A DNA stretch of 50,296 bases from Anaerolineales bacterium (GTDB lineage: Bacteria > Chloroflexota > Anaerolineae > Anaerolineales > DRMV01), in contig JALXBY010000244.1 of the NCBI GenBank assembly GCA_026991215.1, positions 1 through 50,296 on the forward strand, given 5' to 3'. Positions 41,316 to 50,296 of this stretch are shown here, piece by piece (within the stretch, counting starts at the first letter, position 1; each line of letters starts with the position of its first letter). The notes beneath the pieces were generated by a model that ran no database searches, was not told the origin of the DNA, and worked only from the letters and a program-made list of their open reading frames with translations. Made by a program: the position numbers and the translations under genes.

Positions 41316-42550
41316 CGCTCTTCTACCTCCTGATGAAAGGGATGACACACCAAGATTTCGCCGAAGCCCTCGTCTCGGCGCAGGCCCAGGCCTTCGGCTT
41401 CCAGGGCTTGCAGTGCGGGAAGCAGGTCGTCCATGCTACCGTCCCAGCGGTAGACGTAGACGCTCCCCATGCGTGCGGCCAGGTTGGTGGGCTTGGGCAG
41501 GCCCCACGCGGTGGACCAGCCGCTGGCCATATCCGGTCGAGTCGCCCACCAGATGGGCCGGAGGACGCGACCGTTGATGTACAACTCCGGAACCAGTTCG
41601 GGCAGGCCGTGGTTGACGAACACACCGGGCGAAAGCAAGTCCACCGAGAAGTACAGGCCGTCGGGCTTCTCCGGAAGTCCGTCCGGGTTGGCCGCGAGGC
41701 GTTTAAGGTCCTGCCAGAGATCGGTCAAAATGCGGTTGAAGGTTTCGACCCGCTCCTTGAGGCCAGGCCATTGAGGGGGGTCGCTCTCCTCAACGTGCAC
41801 CCGCCCATACCCTCGGGTGTGCAGTGCGCCGATGGCTACATGGTCCAGGGCCTGCCGCAGTTCTTGTACGGCTTGTGGGTCCCCGTACACTCGCCCCAGG
41901 AACACCACAGACTTGTTTTTGGGCTCATCCTTTTTGTTGCTTGTTATCACCGCCGGGGCTTGGGGCGCGAGTGCGTTCACGGTGTAAAGCATCTGAAACT
42001 GGGAAGCCCGACGGAAGCGGCTTAAGGCCACTTTGGTTTGGGCATGGTACCGAGGACGAAATTGCTCGTAACCCACCCTGCCATGGGCTTCATATACGCC
42101 GTAGAAGCCTTCTGCCGGTTCCATCCGGCCATCACATTGGGCACATGTAAGGGCGAAGGGGGCGGTCATTTGGGCTCCGGCTTCGCGCAACAAGTGATAG
42201 GCCAGTTGGGGGAGCAAGGTATCTACCACCCCGTGCCCTTTGTTCTTAGACAGGAAGGCGGTCTGGAAGCCCGATTCGTGCTTGCACGTCATGGCCGTGA
42301 GGGGGAGGGGTAACGTGTACAATAACTGGCCATCATCCACCGCGGGGTAGAAATTCCAGATTCGCAGTTTTTTGACTTGAGCGAGAATGCCCTCATCTTC
42401 CTCGCCTTGTGTTTTGAGCCACTCGGCCCAGGCACCCCGCAACAGGCGGCCGGGAATGTAGGCGCGGGTGGTCAGAAATTGGGCATCGGGCCGCACCGAA
42501 CCCAGCACCAGGGGCTCCTCGGGGGTAATTTTCAACCATATCGGCTTCAT
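41312..42550 (-). CDS. csx10: Csx10, mirror copy
   Basis: Identical to 7747-8985; Cas5-like subunit marking subtype III-D. Confidence 0.84.
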   Translation of the reverse strand: MKPIWLKITPEEPLVLGSVRPDAQFLTTRAYIPGRLLRGAWAEWLKTQGEEDEGILAQVKKLRIWNFYPAVDDGQLLYTLPLPLTAMTCKHESGFQTAFLSKNKGHGVVDTLLPQLAYHLLREAGAQMTAPFALTCAQCDGRMEPAEGFYGVYEAHGRVGYEQFRPRYHAQTKVALSRFRRASQFQMLYTVNALAPQAPAVITSNKKDEPKNKSVVFLGRVYGDPQAVQELRQALDHVAIGALHTRGYGRVHVEESDPPQWPGLKERVETFNRILTDLWQDLKRLAANPDGLPEKPDGLYFSVDLLSPGVFVNHGLPELVPELYINGRVLRPIWWATRPDMASGWSTAWGLPKPTNLAARMGSVYVYRWDGSMDDLLPALQALEAEGLGLRRDEGFGEILVCHPFHQEVEER

Positions 42551-43206
42551 TGGCCGCCTCCTAACCACCGGTTCCAATAGCGTTCCAGCGCCGTCCCGGC
42601 TAACGGCTGGCCGTCCATCGTGCATTCGGTCTCAATGGCTTCCAGCCAACCCAGGCCGCGGGTACGCCCCGCGCCCAACGCCGGGAGCATCCGGGCCGCC
42701 AAAACTACCAGGGCCGCGGCCTCTTCGGCCTCTTGTTGAGAAGGAAAGAAGCCTTCGATAACTGTCTGGGCTTCCACGGGGCCTGCCACGGTGGTTTCCA
42801 CAAAATACAACCGCTGGGGAACCGCTGCACGACGGCGTCGGCTGATGGCTACACCGGCGCGGATTTGGGTCTCTATCTCGCCTATATTCTTTCTCCTCAA
42901 AACCCCGTCCTGAAATCGTAAGAGAGAAGGCCGCCGGGGGTTGCCAAAGACCCGACAGACTAAGCACAAGTTCTCAAGATCCGAGCACATTTGACCGGGG
43001 TCGGGTGCATTACAGATGTGCACATGGCCACGTAGCAATTGTTCAGCCTGGTCTCGCAGGGCACCTTTGAGGGAGGTGGCAGGGAGTACATAGGTGTCGT
43101 CATATCGCTGGACCAGGGCCTTGTCCGCGCCCCATCGCCAGCGGTTGCCTGTGGTGTGGAACGCGGTTCGCCATTTGAGACGCAAGGCGATTTTGAGATG
43201 CACCAT
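42547..43206 (-). CDS. RAMP Cas7/Csm3-like protein (219 aa), mirror copy
   Basis: Identical to 7091-7750, with LPATSLKG and CLVCRVFG motifs. Confidence 0.84.
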   Translation of the reverse strand: MVHLKIALRLKWRTAFHTTGNRWRWGADKALVQRYDDTYVLPATSLKGALRDQAEQLLRGHVHICNAPDPGQMCSDLENLCLVCRVFGNPRRPSLLRFQDGVLRRKNIGEIETQIRAGVAISRRRRAAVPQRLYFVETTVAGPVEAQTVIEGFFPSQQEAEEAAALVVLAARMLPALGAGRTRGLGWLEAIETECTMDGQPLAGTALERYWNRWLGGGQ

Positions 43207-44832
43207 TTAGTCGCCCTCCTCTTGAATATCCGACCGCATGGCGCGAAGTTCGGCCAGTTCCAAGGCGTCCAGCAAAGGCGTTTTCCAGATGCGGCGCCCA
43301 TTTTCCTCGGTGGGCCACCAGAGATAAATGGGGGCCTCGTCTTCCCGCTCAGCCTGAAACGTCGTGGCCAAGTCTTCTAAGGCATCGATGAATCTTCCCA
43401 CCTTTTCACGATGCTCACCGTTCCGCCGTCGGGCCAGGTCATAAAGGATTTGGGAGAGAGCGGTCCAACGCCCGCGTTCCAGGGCCTTGCCCCACCGATG
43501 GCGCAGGCTGCGGGGCCATGAAGCGAGGATATTGACCACATCTTGCATCTTTCTCGCTTGCGCCAGGGTAAAAGGCCGTGCGGTCAGATGAAAATCGCCC
43601 ACTTTGTATTGCTCGGTGACGGCTTCGGCTCTGGTAATGGCAATGGCGTTGGGCAACCACAGGAAGTTGATGGCGCTTGTTTCCGCCTGCCGGGCCTTGA
43701 CTTTGGCTTTCTTGAGCAGGTCGGTGGCCAGCGCTTCCAGATACCACACGGGGTGTTTGGCATCGGCGATAGCAATACCCACCGAAGCGGTAATAGGCAT
43801 GGGCCAAGCCGCGGGCCAATAACCGAGATTATCCTTCACCTTCTCTTGTACATATTGCTCGAATTTCCCCAGAAACGCCACGGCCACATCCCAGGCATAC
43901 CCGGCTTGTATAAGCAGGGTAACGTCATCACCGCCGATGTTGAGGATTTCAAAGGGCCAGGCTTTCTCTTGTTCCAGTGGCTTTTGGCAGACCTCCCAAA
44001 GGGCCTCGTACAGGGCTTGTTCTGTGCCCTCTGTTAGGGCCTTGGATAGGACTGCATATTCATTCTCGTCTTTGACCTTCTGTAACAGGTCGCCGACGTT
44101 GTTCCCATCAGCATAGAGAAAGGCCACATAAGGGCGTCGTGCACTTGCAGCCAGTTCGTTCACATCCTTGGGAGGAGTGGATGGTAAGTTATATCTCCTC
44201 TTCTCTAAGAATCGCTCAAAACCACGGTGGCGGCATATACGACCTGTGCGATGTCTCCGGTAACACACACGACACACATGTTTCGTTTCAAACATCCCGC
44301 TTTGGGTGTAAGTCACCTTCCTTTCCGCCACCCGCTTACCGCAAATCTCACACCGCTTACCGAAGGGGAAGGCTTCAATAAAGGGTACGACCTGCTTTTG
44401 TTGTTTTGCCTCCCGCAACCTCGCGGCCAGGAACGCGGTGCGACGGGCAAATTCGCCGGCGCTCTGGGCTTCCTGATGGGCCTTGACCAGACGACCTGCC
44501 CAGCCATCCGTGATGTTTGGCTCGGGAAGAGGGAGCTCAGGAGCGTCTTCATACACTACCGTCACAGTAGCCACTTGGGTGTACTTTAGGTAGATGCGCT
44601 CGATTTCGCGTTTGAGATTTTCTGCTTCGTCCGCAGGTATTTCAAACAGGAAACCACCTCCTCCGCAATAAATCGTGCGCCCTCCCCGCTGTTCTACCAA
44701 CTTTTCCACTTCTTGCTCACATTTGATGAGCCGTTGACTGCCACCGCGAATTTGGGGTAGCCCGGAAGCCTCAAATACATAGGATTTGATGGCGTCTACA
44801 TCGCCTTGGAGAAGTACGTTTTTCTGGCTCAT
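43207..44832 (-). CDS. cas10: HD-less type III-D Cas10, mirror copy
   Basis: Identical to 5465-7090, with the zinc insert and the GGDD cyclase motif. Confidence 0.91.
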   Translation of the reverse strand: MSQKNVLLQGDVDAIKSYVFEASGLPQIRGGSQRLIKCEQEVEKLVEQRGGRTIYCGGGGFLFEIPADEAENLKREIERIYLKYTQVATVTVVYEDAPELPLPEPNITDGWAGRLVKAHQEAQSAGEFARRTAFLAARLREAKQQKQVVPFIEAFPFGKRCEICGKRVAERKVTYTQSGMFETKHVCRVCYRRHRTGRICRHRGFERFLEKRRYNLPSTPPKDVNELAASARRPYVAFLYADGNNVGDLLQKVKDENEYAVLSKALTEGTEQALYEALWEVCQKPLEQEKAWPFEILNIGGDDVTLLIQAGYAWDVAVAFLGKFEQYVQEKVKDNLGYWPAAWPMPITASVGIAIADAKHPVWYLEALATDLLKKAKVKARQAETSAINFLWLPNAIAITRAEAVTEQYKVGDFHLTARPFTLAQARKMQDVVNILASWPRSLRHRWGKALERGRWTALSQILYDLARRRNGEHREKVGRFIDALEDLATTFQAEREDEAPIYLWWPTEENGRRIWKTPLLDALELAELRAMRSDIQEEGD

Positions 44833-44847
44833 ACAACCTCCTAAAGT

Positions 44848-45015
44848 TCAGGATGTGGGCTCGGCTTGCGCCTCCACCCACGCCCGCATGGCTGCTTCCA
44901 GAAAGGCCGGCAGGTCGCTGAGGGAGAGAACCTGCATGCCGGTGCGTTGTTCCAGCATCTGGCGGGCCGTGGACGAAGGCCTTTCCAAAAGGTGCTCCAG
45001 CCATTCATCCGCCAT
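44848..45015 (-). CDS. Hypothetical 55-aa protein, mirror copy
   Basis: Identical to 5282-5449. Confidence 0.6.
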   Translation of the reverse strand: MADEWLEHLLERPSSTARQMLEQRTGMQVLSLSDLPAFLEAAMRAWVEAQAEPTS

Positions 45016-45043
45016 GGCAAAACCTCCCTGACCAAGAATGACT

Positions 45044-45964
45044 TTATGAGGAAAAATTCGTAGTTTCCATCCCCATCTCCTCCTGAAAATCTCCCCGCAA
45101 AGTGGGGAGGCCGTTAGTGGCGGTCAGCCACAGCCGGAAGACCCGGCGCACAAAGCGCAAATCCACCCTGGCCTCCGGCCAGGCCGCGCGGCACACCCGC
45201 AGAATGGCCTTGCGATGGGAATCCAGGGTATCCAGGTCGACGCCCATGGCCCGCGCGGCTTCGGCCCGGGTTTCCGTGGTGGCCAAGGCCCGTAGCGCAT
45301 CTTTCTGGCGAGGGGTCAGCCGCGCCCACACCCGGGCACAACGGCGTTGGGTTTCCTCATCCAGCCCTTCCCCCATCAACCGACGCAACACTTCCGGGGA
45401 CATCTCCAACAGGCTTCGCAAACCGGGGAAATACGCGGTCCAGGGCACGAAGGGAATCTCCAACAACCGCACCGTGCCCTGGGGCAGGTGCATGCGCGCG
45501 CCATCCTTGACCTGGGCCAGCCATTCGGGCGGGGTGTAGATGTGCCAGACCTTATCCTGGGGCGAGCCATAGGTCATGGCCGCGGCGTAGAGCATCAGGC
45601 CCAGCGCACGGCGGCCGCCGGTAATGCTAAAATGCAAACGCCAACCTTCGGCTTTCAGCGTACGTACGCGGTCACGCACCTGTTGCCAGGCTTCATCTAA
45701 ATGCAAATCAGAAAGTAAATCCGGAAGAGGATGGCCGTCTCGGTCTGTAAGGCTACAGGCCTGCAAAGGAATGGATTGGTATGCTTGATAGCGCGTAAAT
45801 TCACGTTGAAGCCGACGAAAAGCGGCTTGGTAGACGGGGTTTCCTCCCGGAAAGACAACTTCCACCACTTGCGGGCGGATTCCCCGTGCTAGCAAAGCAT
45901 CCAACGTAAAAGTCAAAATTTGAGGTTGGCCTCCCAAGGAGGCCAGAAGCCTTTCCCCCAGCAT
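45044..45964 (-). CDS. CARF protein with LuxR-type HTH, mirror copy
   Basis: Identical to 4333-5253, with the CARF motif ITGGRRA and the GerE-like C-terminus. Confidence 0.71.
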   Translation of the reverse strand: MLGERLLASLGGQPQILTFTLDALLARGIRPQVVEVVFPGGNPVYQAAFRRLQREFTRYQAYQSIPLQACSLTDRDGHPLPDLLSDLHLDEAWQQVRDRVRTLKAEGWRLHFSITGGRRALGLMLYAAAMTYGSPQDKVWHIYTPPEWLAQVKDGARMHLPQGTVRLLEIPFVPWTAYFPGLRSLLEMSPEVLRRLMGEGLDEETQRRCARVWARLTPRQKDALRALATTETRAEAARAMGVDLDTLDSHRKAILRVCRAAWPEARVDLRFVRRVFRLWLTATNGLPTLRGDFQEEMGMETTNFSS

Positions 45965-46002
45965 GTTTTTTCCTCTTCGGAGGCTCAAAATGATGTGTTT
46001 GA

Positions 46003-46011
46003 ATGATACCA
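46003..46011 (-). promoter_or_regulatory. Extended -10 promoter, mirror copy
   Basis: Mirror of TGgTATCAT at 4286-4294. Confidence 0.4.
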
Positions 46012-46036
46012 TGCCGATATAGGGAAAGGGGGTGCC

Positions 46037-47152
46037 ATGGGCTTAAATCTCCCCGCCTTATTGGTCATGGGGCCACCGCATAGTGGCAAGTCCGTATTGG
46101 CGTATCACCTCAGCCGGCGTTTATATCGGGCGGGTCTCGCCCATTATCTGTTGCGCACCGCGCCGGATGGCGAAGGGAACTGGTTTTATGAAGGGCCCCG
46201 AAATAAGGTGCTCTCCCTGCGTCTTGCGGCCAAAGGCCGTTATACGCCGGACCTGGTACGACGCATGGTGACGCTTCTCCAGCACCGGCACACCCCGCTC
46301 CTGGTGGATATGGGCGGACGGCCACGGGGTGAACAGTGGGAAATCCTTCGGGCATGTACCCACGGTATCTTGCTTTACCGTACACCCGAGGAACGGGAAT
46401 ATTGGATGGCCCACATTCGCGCCACGGACCTCTCCCTCCTTGCTGTCCTGGAAAGCCGCCTTCAGGGGGAGGATGTCCTCGCGGGGACGCATCCGTATCT
46501 CACCGGAACCATTACCGGGCTGGACCGGCACCATCCCCGCCTGGGAAAGACCTTTGAGGCTTTAGCCCGCCGGGTGTTTGCCTTGTTCCGCCTCCGGGAG
46601 GAAGACCTGGAAGCCCTGCATCGGAAAACCGCACCGTATCCGTTCCTTAGTGAGCGGGAGCTGGCCCGCACCCTGGGGAAACCTTTACCTGCCTGGTGGA
46701 CTCCAGAGGACCTCCCTCGTCTGCTTCGAGTGATTCCGCGTGGACCTGTATCCCTGTACGGTCGCGGACCGACCTGGCTGGCCGCGGCCATAGCGGCGCA
46801 TGTGGCGCCCGCTCCCATGGCGGTCTTTGATGCCCATTTGGGATGGGTCCACCTGCCCCAGGTGGATACTTCAGGCACAAAGGACGTGCTCCTTCACATG
46901 GAGCCCGTGGACGCGGGACGGTGGCTTCTGCGAATCCAACTTCGCGGCTTTCTCATGCCCACCACTTTACCTGAACCCAACTGGCCCAAAGCCATGCGTT
47001 CCGTCATTCTTTGGGGCCGACTGCCACGCTGGGTCTACGGCACGTATGCACAGGCCCTGGCGCGACGCATCCCCCACATTGCGGTATGGGAACCCCGCTT
47101 GCAACGGGCTGTGACAATTTTTGGGTTCCGGGCAGATACCTTCCAGGGTTAG
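46037..47152 (+). CDS. P-loop NTPase with two Csx3-like repeats, mirror copy
   Basis: Identical to 3145-4260; Walker A GPPHSGKS and two Csx3-core segments in the C-terminal half. Confidence 0.74.
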   Translation: MGLNLPALLVMGPPHSGKSVLAYHLSRRLYRAGLAHYLLRTAPDGEGNWFYEGPRNKVLSLRLAAKGRYTPDLVRRMVTLLQHRHTPLLVDMGGRPRGEQWEILRACTHGILLYRTPEEREYWMAHIRATDLSLLAVLESRLQGEDVLAGTHPYLTGTITGLDRHHPRLGKTFEALARRVFALFRLREEDLEALHRKTAPYPFLSERELARTLGKPLPAWWTPEDLPRLLRVIPRGPVSLYGRGPTWLAAAIAAHVAPAPMAVFDAHLGWVHLPQVDTSGTKDVLLHMEPVDAGRWLLRIQLRGFLMPTTLPEPNWPKAMRSVILWGRLPRWVYGTYAQALARRIPHIAVWEPRLQRAVTIFGFRADTFQG

Positions 47153-47162
47153 CAGACCACGG

Positions 47163-47540
47163 TCAACAACTGGAAAACAGCGCCTCCAGAACCCGTTGCA
47201 GCACCTCTTCCGGGCTGAGGTCGTCGGTGGGGATGTAGATATCTGCGTGGGACCGGGCGTGGGCCAGCCGGCGCAGTTCTTCTTCATAGTCGGCCCGCGT
47301 CCAGTGCAGGCCCTTACGTTGGGTGCAGGTCTCGAAAGAGGCGTCCAGGTAGACCAGCAGGTCGGGCCGGGTGAGGCGCTGCCACATGTCGGGCACGTGG
47401 GAATGCTCCTGGGCAATGGCCTTGGCCTGGAACCCCAAAGCCTGCAGGGCCCGGGCCAGGGTGCTCTTCCCCGCACCGCACGGCCCCACGATGCCAATAC
47501 GCCTGGGCGGTCGAACGGGGGGCTTTTCCATGGCAGACAT
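47163..47540 (-). CDS. Small P-loop kinase-like protein, mirror copy
   Basis: Identical to 2757-3134, with Walker A GPCGAGKST. Confidence 0.69.
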   Translation of the reverse strand: MSAMEKPPVRPPRRIGIVGPCGAGKSTLARALQALGFQAKAIAQEHSHVPDMWQRLTRPDLLVYLDASFETCTQRKGLHWTRADYEEELRRLAHARSHADIYIPTDDLSPEEVLQRVLEALFSSC

Positions 47541-47600
47541 CGTCCTTTTGGCGGAGGCGTCGTATCCTTCCTCTGGAGAATGGCCGTTCCGGGCCGCGTG

Positions 47601-47606
47601 TATAAT
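47601..47606 (+). promoter_or_regulatory. -10 box (TATAAT), mirror copy
   Basis: Mirror of 2691-2696. Confidence 0.45.
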
Positions 47607-47636
47607 AGCCTACACCATTTCCCCTGGAGCGCAGCC

Positions 47637-47792
47637 ATGGCCAAGAAAAAGCAGCGGAAAAAGCGGCGCAACAAACGGCAGACCCAAACCATGAGTTATT
47701 ATGAGCGGCAACAGCGACGGTACCGCATCATCCTCACGGTCGTTGGCATCCTTCTGGTCATCTCCTTCCTGGTGACCCTGGTGATTCAGTGA
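47637..47792 (+). CDS. Small basic single-pass membrane protein, mirror copy
   Basis: Identical to 2505-2660. Confidence 0.69.
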   Translation: MAKKKQRKKRRNKRQTQTMSYYERQQRRYRIILTVVGILLVISFLVTLVIQ

Positions 47793-47808
47793 ACGCGAGG
47801 CCGGCCGT

Positions 47809-48306
47809 ATGGAGACATGGCTGCTGGCCCTGGCCTATGGGATTCATCTGGTCGCCACGGTGGTGAGCCTGGGCGCCCTGCTTTCCGCCTTCGACCTGAC
47901 GCGCATCCTCTTCCTCCCCCAACAGCCGGTCCCCTCCTGGATACGTCGTTACCGGGCCTTCCTGCGGTTGACCTGGATGGCCGTGGCCCTGCTGTGGGCT
48001 ACGGGGATGTTCCAGATGACCAAGCACCCCCTGTACCAGGGCACGTTGAACTTCAGCACCCCCTGGGCCAAAGGTTTGCTGTTCAAGCACATCCTGGTGC
48101 TGGCCTGGATCGTGGGCCTGGCCTACCTGCAATGGGTCCGGCTGCCGGCCTGGGAACGCTGGGCTTTACGCCTGCAAGCCGGGCAGCCTGCCCCCGAAGG
48201 CGACCAGGAAGCCCTGCGCCGCAGCCTGATTCGCTCCCTGCGCTGGCAGCAGGTGCTGGTTCTGGCCGTGTTGGTGGTCACCGCGTGGTTGCGGGCCCAG
48301 AGGTAA
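47809..48306 (+). CDS. CopD-like membrane protein, mirror copy
   Basis: Identical to 1991-2488; four predicted helices with H13 and H93. Confidence 0.64.
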   Translation: METWLLALAYGIHLVATVVSLGALLSAFDLTRILFLPQQPVPSWIRRYRAFLRLTWMAVALLWATGMFQMTKHPLYQGTLNFSTPWAKGLLFKHILVLAWIVGLAYLQWVRLPAWERWALRLQAGQPAPEGDQEALRRSLIRSLRWQQVLVLAVLVVTAWLRAQR

Positions 48307-48309
48307 CCC

Positions 48310-49113
48310 ATGGCCGCCTTGCGTCTTGTGCCCCGCCCTGTCATTGGCATCGTCCAGGCCCGGATGGGGTCCACCCGGCTGCCGGGCAAGGTGCTGGAAC
48401 CCCTGGCCGGTAAGTCCATGCTGGCCCACATCCTGGAGCGGATGGCCGCGTGCCCCCTCCTGGACGGCCTGGTCGTGGCCACCACCACGCTTCCCGAAGA
48501 CGACGCCCTGGTGGAGGAAAGCCAACGGCTGGGATACCCCGTCTACCGGGGCAGTTCCGAAGACGTGCTGGACCGCTTCTACCACGCGGCGAAAACCTTC
48601 CAGGCCCGGACCATCGTCCGCATCACCGCGGACGACCCCTTCAAGGACCCCGGCTTGCTCACCCTGATGCTCCGCTTCTGGCTGGAGACCTACCCCGCCT
48701 GGGACTACCTGAGCAACACCCTGGAGCCAACCTATCCAGAGGGTCTGGACCTGGAAATCTTCACCTTCGAGGCCCTGGCGACCGCCTGGAAGGAGGCCGT
48801 ACACCCCGCGGACCGGGAGCATGTCACCCCATATATATGGAAGCGGCCCCACCGCTTCCGGCTGTTTTCCTGGAAAGGGCCGGTGAACCTGGCCCACCTG
48901 CGCTGGACCGTGGACTACCCGGAGGACCTGGCCTTTGCCCGCGCGGTCTACGCCCGCCTTTACCCCCATACCCCCCTGTTCACCATGGAAGACATCCTGG
49001 CCCTGCTGGAAGCCGAACCCGAACTGGCCCGGTTGCCCCGCCGGGTGCCCCGCAACGAGGGGTACTTGAAATCCCTGGGGCAGGAGGAAGGACCCCATGC
49101 CGCGGGTAATTGA
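48310..49113 (+). CDS. SpsF-like nucleotidyltransferase, mirror copy
   Basis: Identical to 1184-1987, with QARMGSTRLPGK. Confidence 0.84.
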   Translation: MAALRLVPRPVIGIVQARMGSTRLPGKVLEPLAGKSMLAHILERMAACPLLDGLVVATTTLPEDDALVEESQRLGYPVYRGSSEDVLDRFYHAAKTFQARTIVRITADDPFKDPGLLTLMLRFWLETYPAWDYLSNTLEPTYPEGLDLEIFTFEALATAWKEAVHPADREHVTPYIWKRPHRFRLFSWKGPVNLAHLRWTVDYPEDLAFARAVYARLYPHTPLFTMEDILALLEAEPELARLPRRVPRNEGYLKSLGQEEGPHAAGN

Positions 49114-49804
49114 CCTGCCCAACCTGCGGAACCGCCGACGGGTCTTCCGGGACAGGTACCACGCCGGGCAGGTACTGGCCGAGTTGATTGCCATGGAAGC
49201 CGACCGGTGGCCCCGGCCGCTGCTTTTGGCCATCCCCGCCGGCGGGGTGCCCGTAGCCGTGGCCCTGCACGAACGGCTCGGATGGCCCCTGGAACTCGCG
49301 GTGGTGAGCAAAATCACGCCTTCGTGGAACCCGGAGATGGGGTACGGCGCCCTGGCCTGGGATGGCACCCTGATGCTCAACGAGGCCCTGGTGGAGCACC
49401 TGGGCCTTTCCCCCGCGGAGGTCGAGGCCGATATCCGGCGGACACGGGAGAAAGTTGCCCGCCGCTTGCAGGTACTGCGGGGCGCCCGGCCCCTGCCCGA
49501 CCTGAGCCAGCACAGCGTGTTCCTGGTGGACGACGGCCTGGCCACGGGCGCGACCATGCAGGTGGCCATCCGGGTGGCCCGGAACGCGGGCGCGGGCCGA
49601 CTGGCCCTGGCCGTGCCCACCGCGCACCAGACCGCCCTGTGGCATCTGGCCCGCCAGGTCGAGACCGTCTACTGCCCCAACATCCGGGAGGAAACCCCCT
49701 ACGCGGTGGCCGAAGCCTACCAGACCTGGACCGACCTGGACGACCAGGCCCTGCTGGACTGGCTCGCGCGGGCCGGTCGGGTCGCGTCTTCCCCCAACCC
49801 TTGA
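49097..49804 (+). CDS. Phosphoribosyltransferase family protein, mirror copy
   Basis: Identical to 493-1200, with VFLVDDGLATGATM. Confidence 0.84.
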   Translation: MPRVIDLPNLRNRRRVFRDRYHAGQVLAELIAMEADRWPRPLLLAIPAGGVPVAVALHERLGWPLELAVVSKITPSWNPEMGYGALAWDGTLMLNEALVEHLGLSPAEVEADIRRTREKVARRLQVLRGARPLPDLSQHSVFLVDDGLATGATMQVAIRVARNAGAGRLALAVPTAHQTALWHLARQVETVYCPNIREETPYAVAEAYQTWTDLDDQALLDWLARAGRVASSPNP

Positions 49805-49899
49805 GCCTTAATGCAAAACCCCCCAAAACCGCTGCCAGGGGGAACAGAGCGTTTCATCTGCTTTTTAGGTTTCCTTCCGCAATCCTGCACCGGGTGTGC

Positions 49900-49905
49900 T
49901 ATATT
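49900..49905 (+). promoter_or_regulatory. Candidate -10 box, mirror copy
   Basis: TATATT, mirror of 392-397. Confidence 0.3.
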
Positions 49906-49945
49906 AACAGGAAGCCCCGTAACTTTTTCCGCCGAGGCGATGCCC

Positions 49946-50296
49946 ATGCCGCCTTTGATTCTGTACGTCGAGGACAATCCCGCCAACCGGATGCTCATCC
50001 GCCGCTTGTTGAGCGCCGCGGGCTACGACCTGCTGGAAGCCGAGGACGCCCAGGCCATGCGGCGCTTGCTGGAAACCGCGCGTCCGGACCTCATCCTCAT
50101 GGATCTGCACCTGCCCGGTGTGGACGGCTTCACCCTCATCCAGGAACTGCGCAGCCGTCCGGAGTTCCAGCAGGTGCCCATCATCGCCCTGACCGCGGAC
50201 GTGCTCCGGGATACGCCGGCCAAATGCTACGAGGCCGGCTGTGATGGCTACATCGCCAAGCCCATCAATACCCGGACCTTTCCCGACCAGGCGCGC
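49946..50296 (+). CDS. Response regulator receiver protein, 3' truncated, mirror copy
   Basis: Identical to 1-351; runs off the end without a stop. Confidence 0.84.
   Translation, partial: MPPLILYVEDNPANRMLIRRLLSAAGYDLLEAEDAQAMRRLLETARPDLILMDLHLPGVDGFTLIQELRSRPEFQQVPIIALTADVLRDTPAKCYEAGCDGYIAKPINTRTFPDQAR

Larger units (their letters stand above)
1..50296. repeat. Perfect whole-window inverted repeat (two 25,148-bp arms)
   Basis: Every reading frame and every block compared on one arm is found as its exact reverse complement on the other at mirrored positions summing to 50297. Examples are tsaD at 24029-25123 and 25174-26268, and cas10 at 5465-7090 and 43207-44832. There is no spacer and I saw no mismatch. 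Arms this long and identical are expected from a foldback chimera or an assembly path that returns on the opposite strand. Treat the window as one 25-kb locus shown twice. Confidence 0.97.

Noticed and set aside
1..50296. Natural linear replicon with hairpin telomeres
   Set aside because: Genes are chromosomal housekeeping genes, one gene is cut at each end, and no replication or telomere-resolving gene is present.

Overview
The whole window is one perfect inverted repeat. Base i is the complement of base 50297-i, so there are two 25,148-base arms (1-25148 and 25149-50296) with no spacer. Every gene occurs twice, once per arm, on opposite strands. The axis (25148/25149) lies in a short natural palindrome inside an intergenic repeat. 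The outer ends stop at GCGCGC inside a response-regulator gene. This is most likely an assembly or foldback artefact of one 25-kb chromosomal segment. Right-arm entries are therefore short and refer to the left-arm entries.

The DNA is GC-rich and bacterial: bifunctional PurH, bacterial-size TsaD, a LuxR-type HTH, tightly packed operons with ATGA/TTGA overlaps and AGGAGG-type ribosome sites. The cyclic-2,3-diphosphoglycerate-synthetase-like protein, the type III-D CRISPR module and the tandem ATCGACCA/CAGTCGG-type intergenic repeats would fit an uncultured, possibly thermophilic member of Chloroflexota. That placement is inference only.

Left arm. (1) 1-3134: a truncated response regulator, a phosphoribosyltransferase, a SpsF-like nucleotidyltransferase, a CopD-like membrane protein, a 51-aa membrane peptide and a small P-loop kinase-like protein. 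(2) 3145-15987: a type III-D CRISPR effector locus without an array and without cas1, cas2 or cas6. It holds a P-loop protein with two Csx3-like repeats, divergent from a CARF-LuxR-HTH regulator. Then come a 55-aa ORF, an HD-less cas10 with intact GGDD, four Cas7/Csm3-like RAMP genes, csx10, two small helical genes, csx19, a low-GC PIN nuclease, two more CARF-like genes and csx15. (3) 16015-20607: purH, a zinc-ribbon protein, and tdk-hpt-cca. (4) 20853-25123: a DJ-1/PfpI protein, the cDPG-synthetase-like protein, a Nudix hydrolase, a 24-aa lipoprotein peptide and tsaD, separated by short tandem intergenic repeats and GC hairpins.

The biologically notable part is region 2. The Cas10 should make cyclic oligoadenylate. 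Three CARF-type candidate sensors, one Csx3-type and one Csx15-type component could read or remove it, yet no HEPN motif is visible in a C-terminal effector position. Two or three of the sensors carry HTH-like segments. The recognisable non-Cas nuclease is a PIN protein of foreign base composition. This suggests a signalling module whose output is transcriptional control and/or PIN cleavage rather than the usual Csm6/Csx1 RNase.
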